Assembly (NCBI GenBank): GCA_963713625.1
Contig: CAVQMN010000012.1
Location: forward strand, 62,001-126,000
DNA: 64,000 bases
Direction: 5' to 3'
DNA from: Bog-756 sp963713625
Lineage (GTDB): Bacteria; Actinomycetota; Acidimicrobiia; Acidimicrobiales; RAAP-2
Shown: positions 32,912 through 42,160 of the stretch, in pieces
How the letters are laid out: the number at the start of each line of letters is the position of its first letter
Numbering within the stretch: the stretch's first letter is position 1
Position numbers and translations under genes: made by a program
The notes under the pieces: model-generated
The model's input: the letters and a program-made list of their open reading frames with translations, nothing else
Told to the model about the DNA's origin: nothing
Databases searched by the model: none

Positions 32912-34822
32912 TCAGCCGAGGTCGCCGGGTTCCTGGCGCTTGAACTGGATCCGGTACAGCTCGGCGTAGAGGCCGCCGGCGCCGATCAACTCCTCGTGGC
33001 GGCCCTGTTGCACGATCCGCCCATGGTCGAGGACCAGGATCATGTCCGCCTCCCGGACCGTGGACAGGCGGTGGGCGATGACCAACGAGGTCCGGCCCAA
33101 CAGTGCGGTGGCCAGGGCCTTCTGCACGGCGGCCTCGGACTCGGAGTCCAAGTGGGCGGTGGCCTCGTCGAGGACGACCACTTCGGGGGCCTTCAACAGG
33201 ATGCGGGCGATGGCCAGGCGCTGTTTCTCGCCACCCGAGAGGCGATAGCCGCGGTCGCCCACCACCGTGTCGACACCGTCGGGCAGGGAAGCCACCATGG
33301 TGGCGATCTGGGCACCGGCGAGGGCGATCTCGAGCTCGCCGTCGGTGGCATCGGGCTTGGCGAAGAGCAGGTTCTCCCGGATCGTCTCGTGGAACAGGTG
33401 GGCGTCCTGGGTGACCACCCCGATGGTGTCGGTCAACGATGAGAAGGTGGCGTCCCTGACATCCAACCCGTTGATGGAGATGGTTCCCGAGGTCGTGTCG
33501 TAGAGGCGGGGCAGAAGCTGGCTGATGGTGGTCTTCCCCGCGCCGGACGGACCGACCAGGGCCACCATCTGCCCGGGTTCGGCGGTGAAGCTGACATCGA
33601 AGAGCACCTGGGACGAGATGGTCGGGTCGAGCACGGCCACCGACTCGAGCGAGGCCAACGACACGTCTTCGGCGGTGGGATAGCGGAAGTCGACGTGCTT
33701 GAACTCGATACGGGCCGGGCCCGGCGGTATCGGCCGGGCGTCCGGCTTCTCGGCGATCATCGGCGGCAGATCGAGCACCTCGAAGACCCGGTCGAAGGAG
33801 ACCAGCGCGGTCATGATGTCGATCTGCACGTTGGACAGGGCGGTGAGAGGTCCGTACAGCCGGGTCAGGTAGGCGGCCAGGGCCACCACCGTTCCCAGTT
33901 CGAGCCCGCCTTCCACCACCTGGATGCCGCCCCAGCCGTAGACCACCGCGGTGGCCAGGGCCGCGGTGAGGGTGAGGGCGGCGATGAAGAAGCGGGCGTA
34001 CATGGCCTGGGTGACGCCGATGTCGCGCACCCGGCCGGCCTTGGACTCGAAGGCGTCCCGCTCCTCCTTGGGCCGACCGAACAGCTTGACCAGCAACGCC
34101 CCCGAGACGTTGAACCGTTCGTTCATGGTGTTGTTCATCTGGGCGTTGAGACCGTAGGACTCCCGGGTGATGACCGACAGTCGCCGTCCGATGCGCTTGG
34201 CCGGCAACACGAACACCGGGAGGATGATCAGGCTGATGACGGTGATCTGCCACGAGAGCAGGAACATGACGATCAGCACGAGGACCACACTGATCAGGTT
34301 GGAGACCACCGACGACAGCGTGTCGGTGAAGGCCTGCTGGGCTCCGATGACGTCGTTGTTGAGCCGACTGATCAGGGACCCGGTCTGGGTCCGGGTGAAA
34401 AAGGCGATGGGCATCCTCTGGATGTGCTCGAACACCTGGGACCGCATGTCGAAGATGAGCCCTTCGCCGACCTTGGCCGACACCCAGCGGATGCCGATGG
34501 TCAGTCCGGTGTCGATGATGGCCAGGACCGCCGCCACCAGGGCCAGCCCGATGATGAGGGACTTGTTGTGGTGAGGGATGCCGTTGTCGATGATGGACCG
34601 GAAGAGCAGCGGGTTGACCACCCCGATGACCGCATCGATCACCACCAGGACGAGGAACCAGGCGAGGATGCTCCGGTAGGGCCGGGCGAACCGGATCATC
34701 CGGCGGGCGGTGCCCTTGGACACGTGTTGCTGGGTCACCGAGTCGTCGCGTCGCATGGAACGCATGACCCCGCCGAACTGGCCGCCCCCGCCCATCCCGT
34801 GACCACCCATGCCCATGCTCAT
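32912..34822 (-). CDS. ABC-type multidrug/lipid exporter, fused permease-ATPase
   Basis: A 636-residue half-transporter with a Gly/Met-rich N-terminus. The six-helix membrane domain spans about 45-340 (FLVLVVIDAVIGVVNPLLF, LISVVLVLIVMFLLSWQI). The ATPase domain has Walker A GPSGAGKTT, signature LSGGEKQR, Walker B VVLDEATAHLD and the switch histidine IAHRLSTV. It resembles mycobacterial and corynebacterial ABCB/MsbA-like exporters that work as dimers. The substrate is unknown. Confidence 0.9.
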   Translation of the reverse strand: MSMGMGGHGMGGGGQFGGVMRSMRRDDSVTQQHVSKGTARRMIRFARPYRSILAWFLVLVVIDAVIGVVNPLLFRSIIDNGIPHHNKSLIIGLALVAAVLAIIDTGLTIGIRWVSAKVGEGLIFDMRSQVFEHIQRMPIAFFTRTQTGSLISRLNNDVIGAQQAFTDTLSSVVSNLISVVLVLIVMFLLSWQITVISLIILPVFVLPAKRIGRRLSVITRESYGLNAQMNNTMNERFNVSGALLVKLFGRPKEERDAFESKAGRVRDIGVTQAMYARFFIAALTLTAALATAVVYGWGGIQVVEGGLELGTVVALAAYLTRLYGPLTALSNVQIDIMTALVSFDRVFEVLDLPPMIAEKPDARPIPPGPARIEFKHVDFRYPTAEDVSLASLESVAVLDPTISSQVLFDVSFTAEPGQMVALVGPSGAGKTTISQLLPRLYDTTSGTISINGLDVRDATFSSLTDTIGVVTQDAHLFHETIRENLLFAKPDATDGELEIALAGAQIATMVASLPDGVDTVVGDRGYRLSGGEKQRLAIARILLKAPEVVVLDEATAHLDSESEAAVQKALATALLGRTSLVIAHRLSTVREADMILVLDHGRIVQQGRHEELIGAGGLYAELYRIQFKRQEPGDLG

Positions 34823-34991
34823 ACGGGTGCTCCCGGGCGGGTGGGTTTCATGTCTCGGACCCTACTGTTCGGGCCTGCGGTATCGACCGTGCCGGTGGGC
34901 CGGTCCCTTGTCCGCTTCTGGCCGGATCGTCCGTCCGTGCCGGTGGGTTCGCCGCTGGCCGCGAGTCCGCGACCAGGACGGAGTAGCTCGT

Positions 34992-36065
34992 TCAGCGGAC
35001 GAGGCCGCGCCCGTACACCGGGGGGAGGTCGAGGGCGGTGAGCAGGCCGGGGGCTCCCTCCACGACCGCGGGGATGGAGTTGACCAACCGCATGGCTGTG
35101 GCCTTGAGGCCCGCGGTGTTGTGGTCCCCGTCGCTCCCGAGCAGCTGGAGGTCGAGGGTGTAGTTCGGCTCACCGGAGATCGTCACCCGGTAGCAGCCGT
35201 GACCGGCCGGCTGGGGCCATCCCGGGGCCAGATCGTCACGGAGCCGCGTCACGTGCTCGAGCACGATGACCGCGCTGCCGGCCCGCATGCCGCGCAGCTC
35301 GAAGTGGAGGGCAGCCGCGGTGCCCTGCTCGATGGTTCCCGAGTCGACTTCGAACGTCTCGGGGGCCGGCTCCCGCTCGTACCACTCGTCGACGGAATCG
35401 AGCTCGACGTCGAGGGCGGCGGCCAGTTGGCGCACCACGCTGCCCCAGGCCATGGTGAGCACGCCGGGCTGGAGGATCATGGGGACGTCGTCCATCGGCC
35501 GGCCGAACCCCATGATGTCGAAGATGACCATGGCCTGGTCGTAGGTGGCGTAGTTGAGGACCTCGGCCACCCGGATCTCGTCGATCCGCTCGCTGACCCC
35601 GCTGAGGACGAGGGGAAGGGCGTCGTTGGCGAAGCCGGGGTCCACGCCGTTGACGAAGAGGGAGACACCTCCGTCGACGGCGGCCTGTTGCACCGGGTCG
35701 ATCATCGAGTCGGCCACGACGCCATAGGGGTACTGGAGGAAGACCGGTCCACTCGAGACCACATTGACCCCGGCCCGCAGGATCCGCTCGAGGTCGCCGA
35801 TCGCCTCCATCAGCCGGTTGTCGGCCATGGCCGTGTGCACGACGACGTCCGGCTTGAGCGCCAGCAGGGCGTCGACGTCGTTGGTGGCGGTCACCCCGAG
35901 CGTGCGGCCCAGTCCGGCCAAGGTGCCCGCGTCCTTGCCCACCTTGTCCGGATTGGACACCCACAGCCCGACCAGCTCGAGGTCGGGTCGGGCGTCGATG
36001 CCGGCGATGGCATGGACGCCGACGTTTCCGGTGCTCCAGGCGACGACTCGATAGGTCTTGGACAT
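34992..36065 (-). CDS. NAD(P)-dependent amine-dehydrogenase-like / DapB-fold oxidoreductase
   Basis: A 357-residue protein with an N-terminal Rossmann domain (YRVVAWSTGNVGVHAIAGI, near residues 5-23), VVHTAMADNR, and VNVVSSGPVFLQYPYG. This is the pattern of dihydrodipicolinate-reductase-N-terminal-like proteins related to 2,4-diaminopentanoate dehydrogenase, widespread in mycobacteria. The central VNGVDPGFANDALPLVLSG matches the family catalytic loop. The physiological substrate is unknown. It lies 69 bases after an SDR gene in the same direction. Confidence 0.75.
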   Translation of the reverse strand: MSKTYRVVAWSTGNVGVHAIAGIDARPDLELVGLWVSNPDKVGKDAGTLAGLGRTLGVTATNDVDALLALKPDVVVHTAMADNRLMEAIGDLERILRAGVNVVSSGPVFLQYPYGVVADSMIDPVQQAAVDGGVSLFVNGVDPGFANDALPLVLSGVSERIDEIRVAEVLNYATYDQAMVIFDIMGFGRPMDDVPMILQPGVLTMAWGSVVRQLAAALDVELDSVDEWYEREPAPETFEVDSGTIEQGTAAALHFELRGMRAGSAVIVLEHVTRLRDDLAPGWPQPAGHGCYRVTISGEPNYTLDLQLLGSDGDHNTAGLKATAMRLVNSIPAVVEGAPGLLTALDLPPVYGRGLVR

Positions 36066-36134
36066 GGGTTCTCCTCGGTCGGGGCGTTCGTCGTAGGTCG
36101 GTGCGTTCGTTGCTCGTACGGTGTGATCGTCGGT

Positions 36135-36923
36135 TCAGACGTCGGGAAGGCCCATGTCGAGGTTGGGGGACTCGATGCCCCCGTCCACCTCGAGGATCTT
36201 TCCGGTGATGTACGAGCCGGCGTCGGACGAGAGGTAGACGATGGCGGCGGCGATGTCCTCGGGGTCCCCGATGCGGCCGAGGGGGGTGCCGGCTTCGAGG
36301 GCTTCTCGCAACTCGTCGGTCTGCATCACGATGTCGAGCGCGGACGTGGCCACCGACCCGACGGCAATGGCGTTGACTCTGATCCGCGGCGAGAGGTCGG
36401 CGGCGGCCAGCCGGGTGTAGTGGGCCAACGCGCCCTTGGCCGTGCCATAGGCCACGTAGCCCCGTCCCGACAGCCGGCCCATGGCCGACGAGATGTTGAC
36501 CACCGAGCCGCCACCCCCTTCGAGCATCAGCGGAACGGCCGGACGGAGCAGGGCATGGGCGGTGGCGACGTTGAAGTGGAAGGCCTGCTCGAGTCGGCCG
36601 GGCGATGTGTCCATGAACGGCCTGGGCATGGCCCCGCCCACATTGTTGACCACCAGGTCGAGCCGGCCGAACGCCTCACGGGCCCGGTCGACCAGGGCGG
36701 CCACGGCGTCGAGATCGCTCAGGTCGGCGGGCACGGCCACCGCCCGCCGCCCCGTTGTCTCGATCTGTTTGGCCACCGCGGCGAGCTGATCGGCGGTGCG
36801 GGCCGAGATGACCACGTCGGCGCCGGCCTCGGCCAGGCCGATGGCGGTGGCCGCGCCGATGCCCCGTCCCGCCCCGGTGACCACGGCCACCTTGTCGGTC
36901 AGCTTGAAGCGATCGAGAATCAT
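36135..36923 (-). CDS. SDR oxidoreductase, FabG-like
   Basis: The ATG at 36921-36923 follows GGGGGAG, giving 262 residues. TGAGRGIGAAT binds the cofactor, NNVGGA replaces the usual NNAG, the catalytic serine is in VVNISSAMG, and YGTAKGAL supplies Tyr-x3-Lys. DPEDIAAAIVYLSSDAGSYITGKILEVDGG is the standard C-terminal segment. It is probably an acyl- or steroid-type keto-reductase or dehydrogenase in an operon with the neighbouring genes. Confidence 0.86.
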   Translation of the reverse strand: MILDRFKLTDKVAVVTGAGRGIGAATAIGLAEAGADVVISARTADQLAAVAKQIETTGRRAVAVPADLSDLDAVAALVDRAREAFGRLDLVVNNVGGAMPRPFMDTSPGRLEQAFHFNVATAHALLRPAVPLMLEGGGGSVVNISSAMGRLSGRGYVAYGTAKGALAHYTRLAAADLSPRIRVNAIAVGSVATSALDIVMQTDELREALEAGTPLGRIGDPEDIAAAIVYLSSDAGSYITGKILEVDGGIESPNLDMGLPDV

Positions 36924-36991
36924 CTGCAGCTCCCCCTTGGTCTGGTCGACAGTGCTACCAGTCGGAACGGCCTCGGCGCCACGTGGGCCGC

Positions 36992-37516
36992 TCAGGCCGG
37001 CCGGGTCGAGGGCAGACCCAGTTTGCGGTGGTCCCACGAGACGGTGCGTTCCACGTTGACCTTGGCCACGATCCGCTTGTTGAGCATGGTCTCGACGAAG
37101 GGCCGGAGTTCTTCGGTGTAGGCCCCGTAGTACCGCTCGAAGAGATCGACCCCCAACTCGAACATCTTGTCGGGGTCGTCGATGATCTCGGCCCGACCGA
37201 CCAGTTCCACACCGCGCAACTCCTCGTAGTACTCGCCGTCCTCGAACATGCAGGTGATCCGCGAGTCGCGCCCCAGGTTGATCGCCTTTTGCGCCTTGGC
37301 CTTGGTCTCGATGGCGATGGAACCGTCGAGGAACCCGTACCACATGGCCACGGCGTGGATGGATCCGTCATGGTTGAGCGTGCACATGGTCATGGGCCGG
37401 CGTTCGTGGAGGAAGGCATCGATCTCTTCGGGCGTCATCTTGATCTGGTCGCGCTGCTTCACGCCGTGCCCCATCTGCTGTGGATCCTGCGGCTGCGGGC
37501 TCTGCTCTTGGCTCAT
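36992..37516 (-). CDS. Pyridoxamine-5'-phosphate-oxidase-like (split beta-barrel) F420/FMN protein
   Basis: A 174-residue protein with GGGGAGG seven bases before the ATG at 37514-37516. The split-barrel pattern is seen in FLHERRPMTMCTLNHDGSIHAVAMWYGFLDG, AQKAINLGRDSRITCMFEDGEYYEELRGVELVGRAEI. Such actinobacterial PPOX-fold proteins commonly use F420 or FMN to reduce small organic molecules. A 25-residue glutamine/proline-rich N-terminus precedes the domain. It is probably the first gene of a three-gene operon. Confidence 0.78.
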   Translation of the reverse strand: MSQEQSPQPQDPQQMGHGVKQRDQIKMTPEEIDAFLHERRPMTMCTLNHDGSIHAVAMWYGFLDGSIAIETKAKAQKAINLGRDSRITCMFEDGEYYEELRGVELVGRAEIIDDPDKMFELGVDLFERYYGAYTEELRPFVETMLNKRIVAKVNVERTVSWDHRKLGLPSTRPA

Positions 37517-37600
37517 CGGTTCCTCCCCGGAGCGGTCGTTCGGACCGCGGCTCTCGGGGCAGCGTACCGGCGTGACTCCGGGCCGGTGCAGAATGAGACG

Positions 37601-38203
37601 GTGACCGACCCCGTCGCCGTCTGCTTCGTCTGCACCGGCAATATCTGCCGATCGCCCATGGGTGCCGTGGTGCTGGCCGAACTGGCCGACGCGACCCTGC
37701 TCCCCGACGGATCCTCCCTCGGTGAGCACCTGGTCGTCACCAGCGCCGGCACCACCGGTTGGCATGCCGGTGAGCCGATGGACCCGAGGGCCCGATCGGC
37801 GCTCGAGCGTCGGGGCTATGGCGATGGGGGGCACCGGGCCCAGGCCTTCGAGTCGTCGTGGTTCGCCGACACCGATCTGGTGGTGTGCATGGACCGCGGC
37901 CATCAGCAGACCCTGTTGAGCCTGGCCCGGAAGAAGGCGGGCGACGACCGCTTCGATGATCGGCTGGTCATGCTGCGGGGGTTCGACCCCCGTTCCGGCG
38001 GCGCGGTCGACGTTCCCGACCCCTATTACGGCGATGCCCTCGACTTCGAGACCTGTCTCGAGATGGTGGAGGCCGGGTGCCGGGGTCTGGTGGCCGACCT
38101 GGCCGAACGGTTCGGGGGCCGGGCAGATGGCCATGGACGGACCGGGGATCCGGCCGAGGGTGCCGGTGCCGGCCAAGGCGAAGGTCTCCCGGCGGAGGGT
38201 TGA
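37601..38203 (+). CDS. Low-molecular-weight protein tyrosine phosphatase
   Basis: From the GTG at 37601 the protein has 200 residues. The phosphate loop CTGNICRSP is at 11-19 with catalytic Cys11 and Arg17, and the acid aspartate lies in DVPDPYYG near 145. Both are diagnostic. The C-terminal 40 residues are Gly/Glu-rich and extend beyond the usual 150-160-residue family. It dephosphorylates protein or exopolysaccharide-kinase tyrosines; the target is not evident from neighbours. Confidence 0.88.
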   Translation: MTDPVAVCFVCTGNICRSPMGAVVLAELADATLLPDGSSLGEHLVVTSAGTTGWHAGEPMDPRARSALERRGYGDGGHRAQAFESSWFADTDLVVCMDRGHQQTLLSLARKKAGDDRFDDRLVMLRGFDPRSGGAVDVPDPYYGDALDFETCLEMVEAGCRGLVADLAERFGGRADGHGRTGDPAEGAGAGQGEGLPAEG

Positions 38204-38360
38204 TTCGCCTATCGACCGTTTTCATGGCTAGAGCCGATAACGGAACCCACCGCCTATCGGCTGCAGACGGTAATTACCCCGAATTGGAAAAACCGATGCA
38301 GCACCCCGGCCCTGCTCCGGTCGGCGTCCGGTCCCCATTTCGGCCGTCCCCGGCCGCCGG

Positions 38361-39929
38361 TCAGTTGAACGAGACGAACGACTCCTGCTCGTAGCCCTGC
38401 ATCCGCTCGAAGACGTCGAGCAGCTCGGCCCGCCGGGAGCGGTCGTTGGCCAGGTTGACCAGTTCGTCCGGGTCGGTGTCGTGGTCGTACCACTCGTGGT
38501 CGTTGTCGTCGAAGGCACAGTCCACATCGAAGAGCTTGTGACCGGGCGACTTGCCCCACAATCCGGTTGAGGGCTTGCCCCCGCCCACCCCGTAGTAGCG
38601 GGCGTACTTGGTCCGGCCGTCGTAGAAGCCGCGCAGCGCGTAGCGCACCTTGTTGAGCTCGGTGGTCTGAGCCGAGTCCTGGGCGAACAGGATGTGGTCC
38701 CGGACCGAGGCGGAAGCATCGGCCAGCACCGGGGACAGGTCGGTTCCCTGCACGGTCGAGGCGGCGGCGTCGCCCACTCCGGCCAGCGAGCAGATGGTGG
38801 CGGCCAGGTCGACGTGGCTGCCCAGGGCCGAGGTGACCGAACCCGGGGTGGTGACGCCGGGGACCTTCACGTAGAGCGGGACCCGCATGATCTCGTCGTA
38901 GACGAAGGGGCCTTTGGAGCGGAGACCGTGCGAGCCGCACATATCGCCGTGGTCGGAGGTGAAGATGATGATCGTGTCGTCCCACGCGCCCGACGCGTCG
39001 AGGGCGGCGAGCACCGTCCCCAGGCTGCGGTCGGCCAGCTGGTGGAGGTGGACGTAGTAGTCGAGGTGGCGAAGCCAGGCACCCTTGTCGGCCGGGTCGA
39101 TGTACCCCCAGAGCCCGTGCTGCTGATCCCAACGCCACTGCCGATGGGCCTCGGGCTTGGTGTGGAGGTCGTCATCGAAGTTGGCCGGCAGGCGATCGAC
39201 CATCTCCGGGTAGGGCTCGGAGAAGATGGGGAGCGGGTCGTCGTCCTTCCAGGCGGCGGACTCCAGCACTGACCGGATGGCGGCCACGTCGTCGGGGTGA
39301 TGCTCCCGGTACCCGGGCTGGTCCACGGGAAACCACATGACGTCATGCGGGTTGACCAGGGCCACGGTCAGGAACCAGGGATCGGTCCCCCCGGAGCCGG
39401 CCTCCCCGGAGCCGGTGCCGCCGGACCCCGAGTCCGAGCCTCCGGCCGGCCTGGCGTTCTTTTCGATCCAGTGGGCGGCGTTGGCGGCGATGATCGGGTC
39501 GAAGTGCACCCCGGTCCCGGCCCAGCCCATGAAATGGCGGTCGTTGCCGTCCCAGTCGGCGAAACCGTAGGCCTCCATGTCGGGCGTGGGGGAGTGGGAG
39601 AGGTGCCACTTCCCGATGTAAGAGGACCGGTAGCCGCCGCCGGCCAGCAGGGAGCCGAGGGTCGGGGTCGAGGTGGGCAGTTCGTGGTGCTCGGGCATGA
39701 TCACGTTGTCGAGCACGCCGTGGCCCTCGAGGTAGCGACCGGTGAACAGGCTGGCCCGGCTCGGGGAGCAGGGGGAGGAGTGGGTGAAGTAGTCGGTGAA
39801 CTCGAGCCCCTCGGCCCGCAGGCGGTCCCGCCACGGGAGTGAGACGTCCGGTGGCAGCCAGGACCGCTGCCGCTCCTGGTCGGAGACGACGAGGAGGATG
39901 TTCGGGCGCTTGACGGGTGGCTCGGCCAT
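38361..39929 (-). CDS. Type I sulfatase (arylsulfatase-like)
   Basis: From the ATG at 39927-39929 the protein has 522 residues without signal peptide. PNILLVVSDQERQ supplies the first metal ligands, and HSSPCSPSRASLFTG contains Cys54 in the CxPSR motif that is oxidised to formylglycine. GKWHLS and TSDHGDMCGSHGL complete the alkaline-phosphatase-fold metal site. A Gly/Ser-rich insert (SDSGSGGTGSGEAGSGG) near residue 200 is unusual. It is divergent from a steroid-type DUF35/thiolase cluster with a shared promoter, so a steroid sulfate or other organosulfate is a reasonable guess. Confidence 0.87.
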   Translation of the reverse strand: MAEPPVKRPNILLVVSDQERQRSWLPPDVSLPWRDRLRAEGLEFTDYFTHSSPCSPSRASLFTGRYLEGHGVLDNVIMPEHHELPTSTPTLGSLLAGGGYRSSYIGKWHLSHSPTPDMEAYGFADWDGNDRHFMGWAGTGVHFDPIIAANAAHWIEKNARPAGGSDSGSGGTGSGEAGSGGTDPWFLTVALVNPHDVMWFPVDQPGYREHHPDDVAAIRSVLESAAWKDDDPLPIFSEPYPEMVDRLPANFDDDLHTKPEAHRQWRWDQQHGLWGYIDPADKGAWLRHLDYYVHLHQLADRSLGTVLAALDASGAWDDTIIIFTSDHGDMCGSHGLRSKGPFVYDEIMRVPLYVKVPGVTTPGSVTSALGSHVDLAATICSLAGVGDAAASTVQGTDLSPVLADASASVRDHILFAQDSAQTTELNKVRYALRGFYDGRTKYARYYGVGGGKPSTGLWGKSPGHKLFDVDCAFDDNDHEWYDHDTDPDELVNLANDRSRRAELLDVFERMQGYEQESFVSFN

Positions 39930-40033
39930 GAGCAGCCACGGTAGCCCCGCACGTGGCGCCCGAGGTCGGCGACGAGACGGCAACGAGCTGCGTAACTCGC
40001 GGCGCACATGCCGGAAACAGGGCTGTTGGCGCA

Positions 40034-40059
40034 CAAAAGTGAAATGTGTTCTACTTTTG
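40034..40059. promoter_or_regulatory. KstR-like box nested in an inverted repeat
   Basis: TGAAATGTGTTCTA at 40040-40053 fits the mycobacterial KstR consensus TnnAACnnGTTnnA with a single mismatch (AAT for AAC). It is nested within the perfect inverted repeat CAAAAGT (40034-40040) and ACTTTTG (40053-40059). It lies between the divergent sulfatase and the DUF35/thiolase cluster in a conspicuously AT-rich stretch. The KstR consensus is known from cholesterol-catabolism promoters; regulation here is inference. Confidence 0.5.
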
Positions 40060-40098
40060 AAAATTAAGGAACGACCAACGGTCAGGGGGAGAATCGGG

Positions 40099-40563
40099 AT
40101 GCCCGAGAGCGAAGCGCTGCACGCAAGTCACCGCCTCGAATACCCGTATTCGCGATCGGTGGGGCCGGTCATCGGCGCCTTCCTGACCGGACTCCGTGAC
40201 GGGAAACTGCTGGGTGTGCAGGGGTCGGGCGGGTCGGTCATCGTCCCGCCCTCCGAGTACGACCCGACCACCGGTGACGACACCGGGGAGATCGTGGAAG
40301 TGGGACCGGGTGGCGCCGTCGAGTCGTGGGCCTGGGTCGCCGAGCCGCTGCCCAAGCACCCGCTGCAACGACCGTTCGCCTGGGCGCTCATCCGTCTGGA
40401 CGGGGCCGACACGGCCATGCTCCATGTCGTGGACAGCGGTGGCCCGGACAACCTGTCGACCGGGGACCGGGTGACCGTCCGGTTCCGACCTGCGTCGGAA
40501 CGAATCGGGGCCATGGCCGACATCGAGTCCTTCGTTCCCGAGGTCAAGGGAGGAGCAGCCTGA
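40099..40563 (+). CDS. OB-fold (DUF35-type) protein without zinc-ribbon cysteines
   Basis: A 154-residue protein from the ATG at 40099 with AGGGGGA upstream. LTGLRDGKLLGVQGSGGSVIVPPSEYDP follows the DUF35 rubredoxin-ribbon pattern, but the cysteines are absent and the protein has no cysteine at all. The C-terminal half is an OB fold (AVESWAWVAEP, FAWALIRLDGADTAMLHVV, GDRVTVRFRP). DUF35 proteins are partners that stabilise thiolase-fold aldolases such as ChsH2-Ltp2. Its stop overlaps the next start (TGATG). Confidence 0.78.
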   Translation: MPESEALHASHRLEYPYSRSVGPVIGAFLTGLRDGKLLGVQGSGGSVIVPPSEYDPTTGDDTGEIVEVGPGGAVESWAWVAEPLPKHPLQRPFAWALIRLDGADTAMLHVVDSGGPDNLSTGDRVTVRFRPASERIGAMADIESFVPEVKGGAA

Positions 40564-41087
40564 TGGCCGCCGACACCGACGCGGCAACCGACCCGGCCGA
40601 GTTGGGCCCGGTGACCACCCTGGCCACTCCCATCCGGCTCGACTTCGACTTCACCCCGGGGGTGGCCCAGTCCCGCTTCCTGCGCGGCCTCGAACGCGGC
40701 AAGTTCATGGGCCAGCGCTGTTCGGTCTGCGGCAAGGTCTACGTCCCGTCGAGAGGGTCGTGCCCGACCGACGGCGTGCCCACCACCGAAGACGTCGAAC
40801 TGGCCAACGTGGGCACCATCACCACCTACTGCGTGGTCAACGTGCCCTTTGCCGGACAGTCCATCGAGATCCCCTACATCTGCGCCCAGGTCCTGCTCGA
40901 CGGGGCCAACCTGTCGTTCATGGGGCTCATCCAGGAGATCCCGACCGACCAGATCCGGATGGGGATGCGGGTCGAGGCCGTGTGGGTCGATCCCGACGAG
41001 CTCACCCCGTCCCTGGCCTCGGTGCGGTACTTCCGGCCCAACGGTGAGCCCGACGCCGAGTACGAGACCTACAAGGAGTATCTGTGA
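40563..41087 (+). CDS. Zinc-ribbon OB-fold (DUF35) protein
   Basis: A 174-residue protein with FLRGLERGKFMGQRCSVCGKVYVPSRGSCPTDG, carrying the intact rubredoxin-like knuckle (Cys-x2-Cys plus a distal Cys). An OB fold follows (NVGTITTYCVVNVPF, ICAQVLLDGANLSFMGLI, GMRVEAVW). It is the zinc-bearing partner in this cluster and probably contacts the thiolase-fold subunits encoded next. It overlaps both neighbours by one to four bases, indicating fixed stoichiometry by coupled translation. Confidence 0.85.
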   Translation: MAADTDAATDPAELGPVTTLATPIRLDFDFTPGVAQSRFLRGLERGKFMGQRCSVCGKVYVPSRGSCPTDGVPTTEDVELANVGTITTYCVVNVPFAGQSIEIPYICAQVLLDGANLSFMGLIQEIPTDQIRMGMRVEAVWVDPDELTPSLASVRYFRPNGEPDAEYETYKEYL

Positions 41088-42160
41088 GCGCCGCCGCCCG
41101 CAGCCCCCGACCGGTGTCGGTGGCCTCGTTCGCCCAGACCCAGAACGTGCGCCGCGACGAGGAGCACAACGAAGTCGAGATGCTGATGCCGGTGATCGCC
41201 GAAGTGTTCGGCAACATCGGGATCACCAAGGACGACGTCGACTTCATCTGCTCGGGTTCCACCGACTACCTGATCGGGGGACCGTTCAGCTTCGTGACCG
41301 CCCTCGACGCGGTGGGGGTGTGGCCGCCCCGGGCCGAGAGCCACGTGGAGATGGACGGGGCCTGGGCCCTGTACGAAGCGTGGGTGCTCCTCCAGGAAGG
41401 GGAGATCGACGCCGCCCTCGTCTACAGCTTCGGGCGCTCGTCGCTCGGTGACCTGCGGGAGATCCTGGCCCTGCAGCTCGACCCGTACTACCTGGCCCCG
41501 TTGTGGCCGGACCCGGTCAGTCTGGCCGCCCTGCAGGCCCGGGCCCTGATCGACGCGGGCAAGGGCTCCGAGCAGGAGTTCGCGGCCATCGCCGCCCGCA
41601 GCCGGAAGGACGCCCTGTCCAACCCCAAGGCCCAGGTGGCCAACGACGTACCGGTCGAGACGCTGCTGGAGGACGAGTACGTGGTCTCACCGCTCCGGCG
41701 CCACGCCCTGCCCCCGATCACCGACGGCGCGGCCGCCATCGTCCTCGCCGCCGGGGACAAAGCGGCCCGGTGGTCGAAGAACCCGGCCTGGATCACCGGT
41801 TTCGACCACCGGATGGAGACCCACTCGCTGGGAGCCCGCGACCTGACCGTGTCACCCTCGACGACCAAGGCGGCCGACGTGGCCGGCGTGGCCGACGGCC
41901 GTGTCGACGTGGCCGAGATCCATGCCCCTTTCGCCCACCAGGAGATCATCGTGCGGGAGGCGCTCGGACTCGACGACAGCGTGACCATCAATCCCTCCGG
42001 CGGGCCACTGGCCGCCAATCCGGTCATGTCCGCCGGTCTCATCCGCATCGGCGAGGCCGCCAGTCGGATCTCCTCGGGCCAGGCCCACCGGGCGGTGGCC
42101 CACGCCACCTCCGGCCCGTGCCTGCAACAGAATCTCGTCTGCGTCCTGGAGGGTGAGTGA
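41084..42160 (+). CDS. Thiolase-fold (Ltp-like) protein lacking the catalytic cysteine
   Basis: A 358-residue protein beginning GTG in a GTGA overlap. Thiolase features are DDVDFICSGSTDYL, a second-half DVAEIHAPFAHQEIIV, and NPSGGPLAANPVMSAGLIRIGEAA. At the N-terminal position where degradative thiolases have the nucleophile cysteine, this protein reads SHVEMDGAWALYEAW. Loss of this cysteine is a feature of the steroid side-chain retro-aldolases of the Ltp group. It is therefore a likely aldolase subunit rather than a ketothiolase. Confidence 0.78.
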   Translation: MSAAARSPRPVSVASFAQTQNVRRDEEHNEVEMLMPVIAEVFGNIGITKDDVDFICSGSTDYLIGGPFSFVTALDAVGVWPPRAESHVEMDGAWALYEAWVLLQEGEIDAALVYSFGRSSLGDLREILALQLDPYYLAPLWPDPVSLAALQARALIDAGKGSEQEFAAIAARSRKDALSNPKAQVANDVPVETLLEDEYVVSPLRRHALPPITDGAAAIVLAAGDKAARWSKNPAWITGFDHRMETHSLGARDLTVSPSTTKAADVAGVADGRVDVAEIHAPFAHQEIIVREALGLDDSVTINPSGGPLAANPVMSAGLIRIGEAASRISSGQAHRAVAHATSGPCLQQNLVCVLEGE

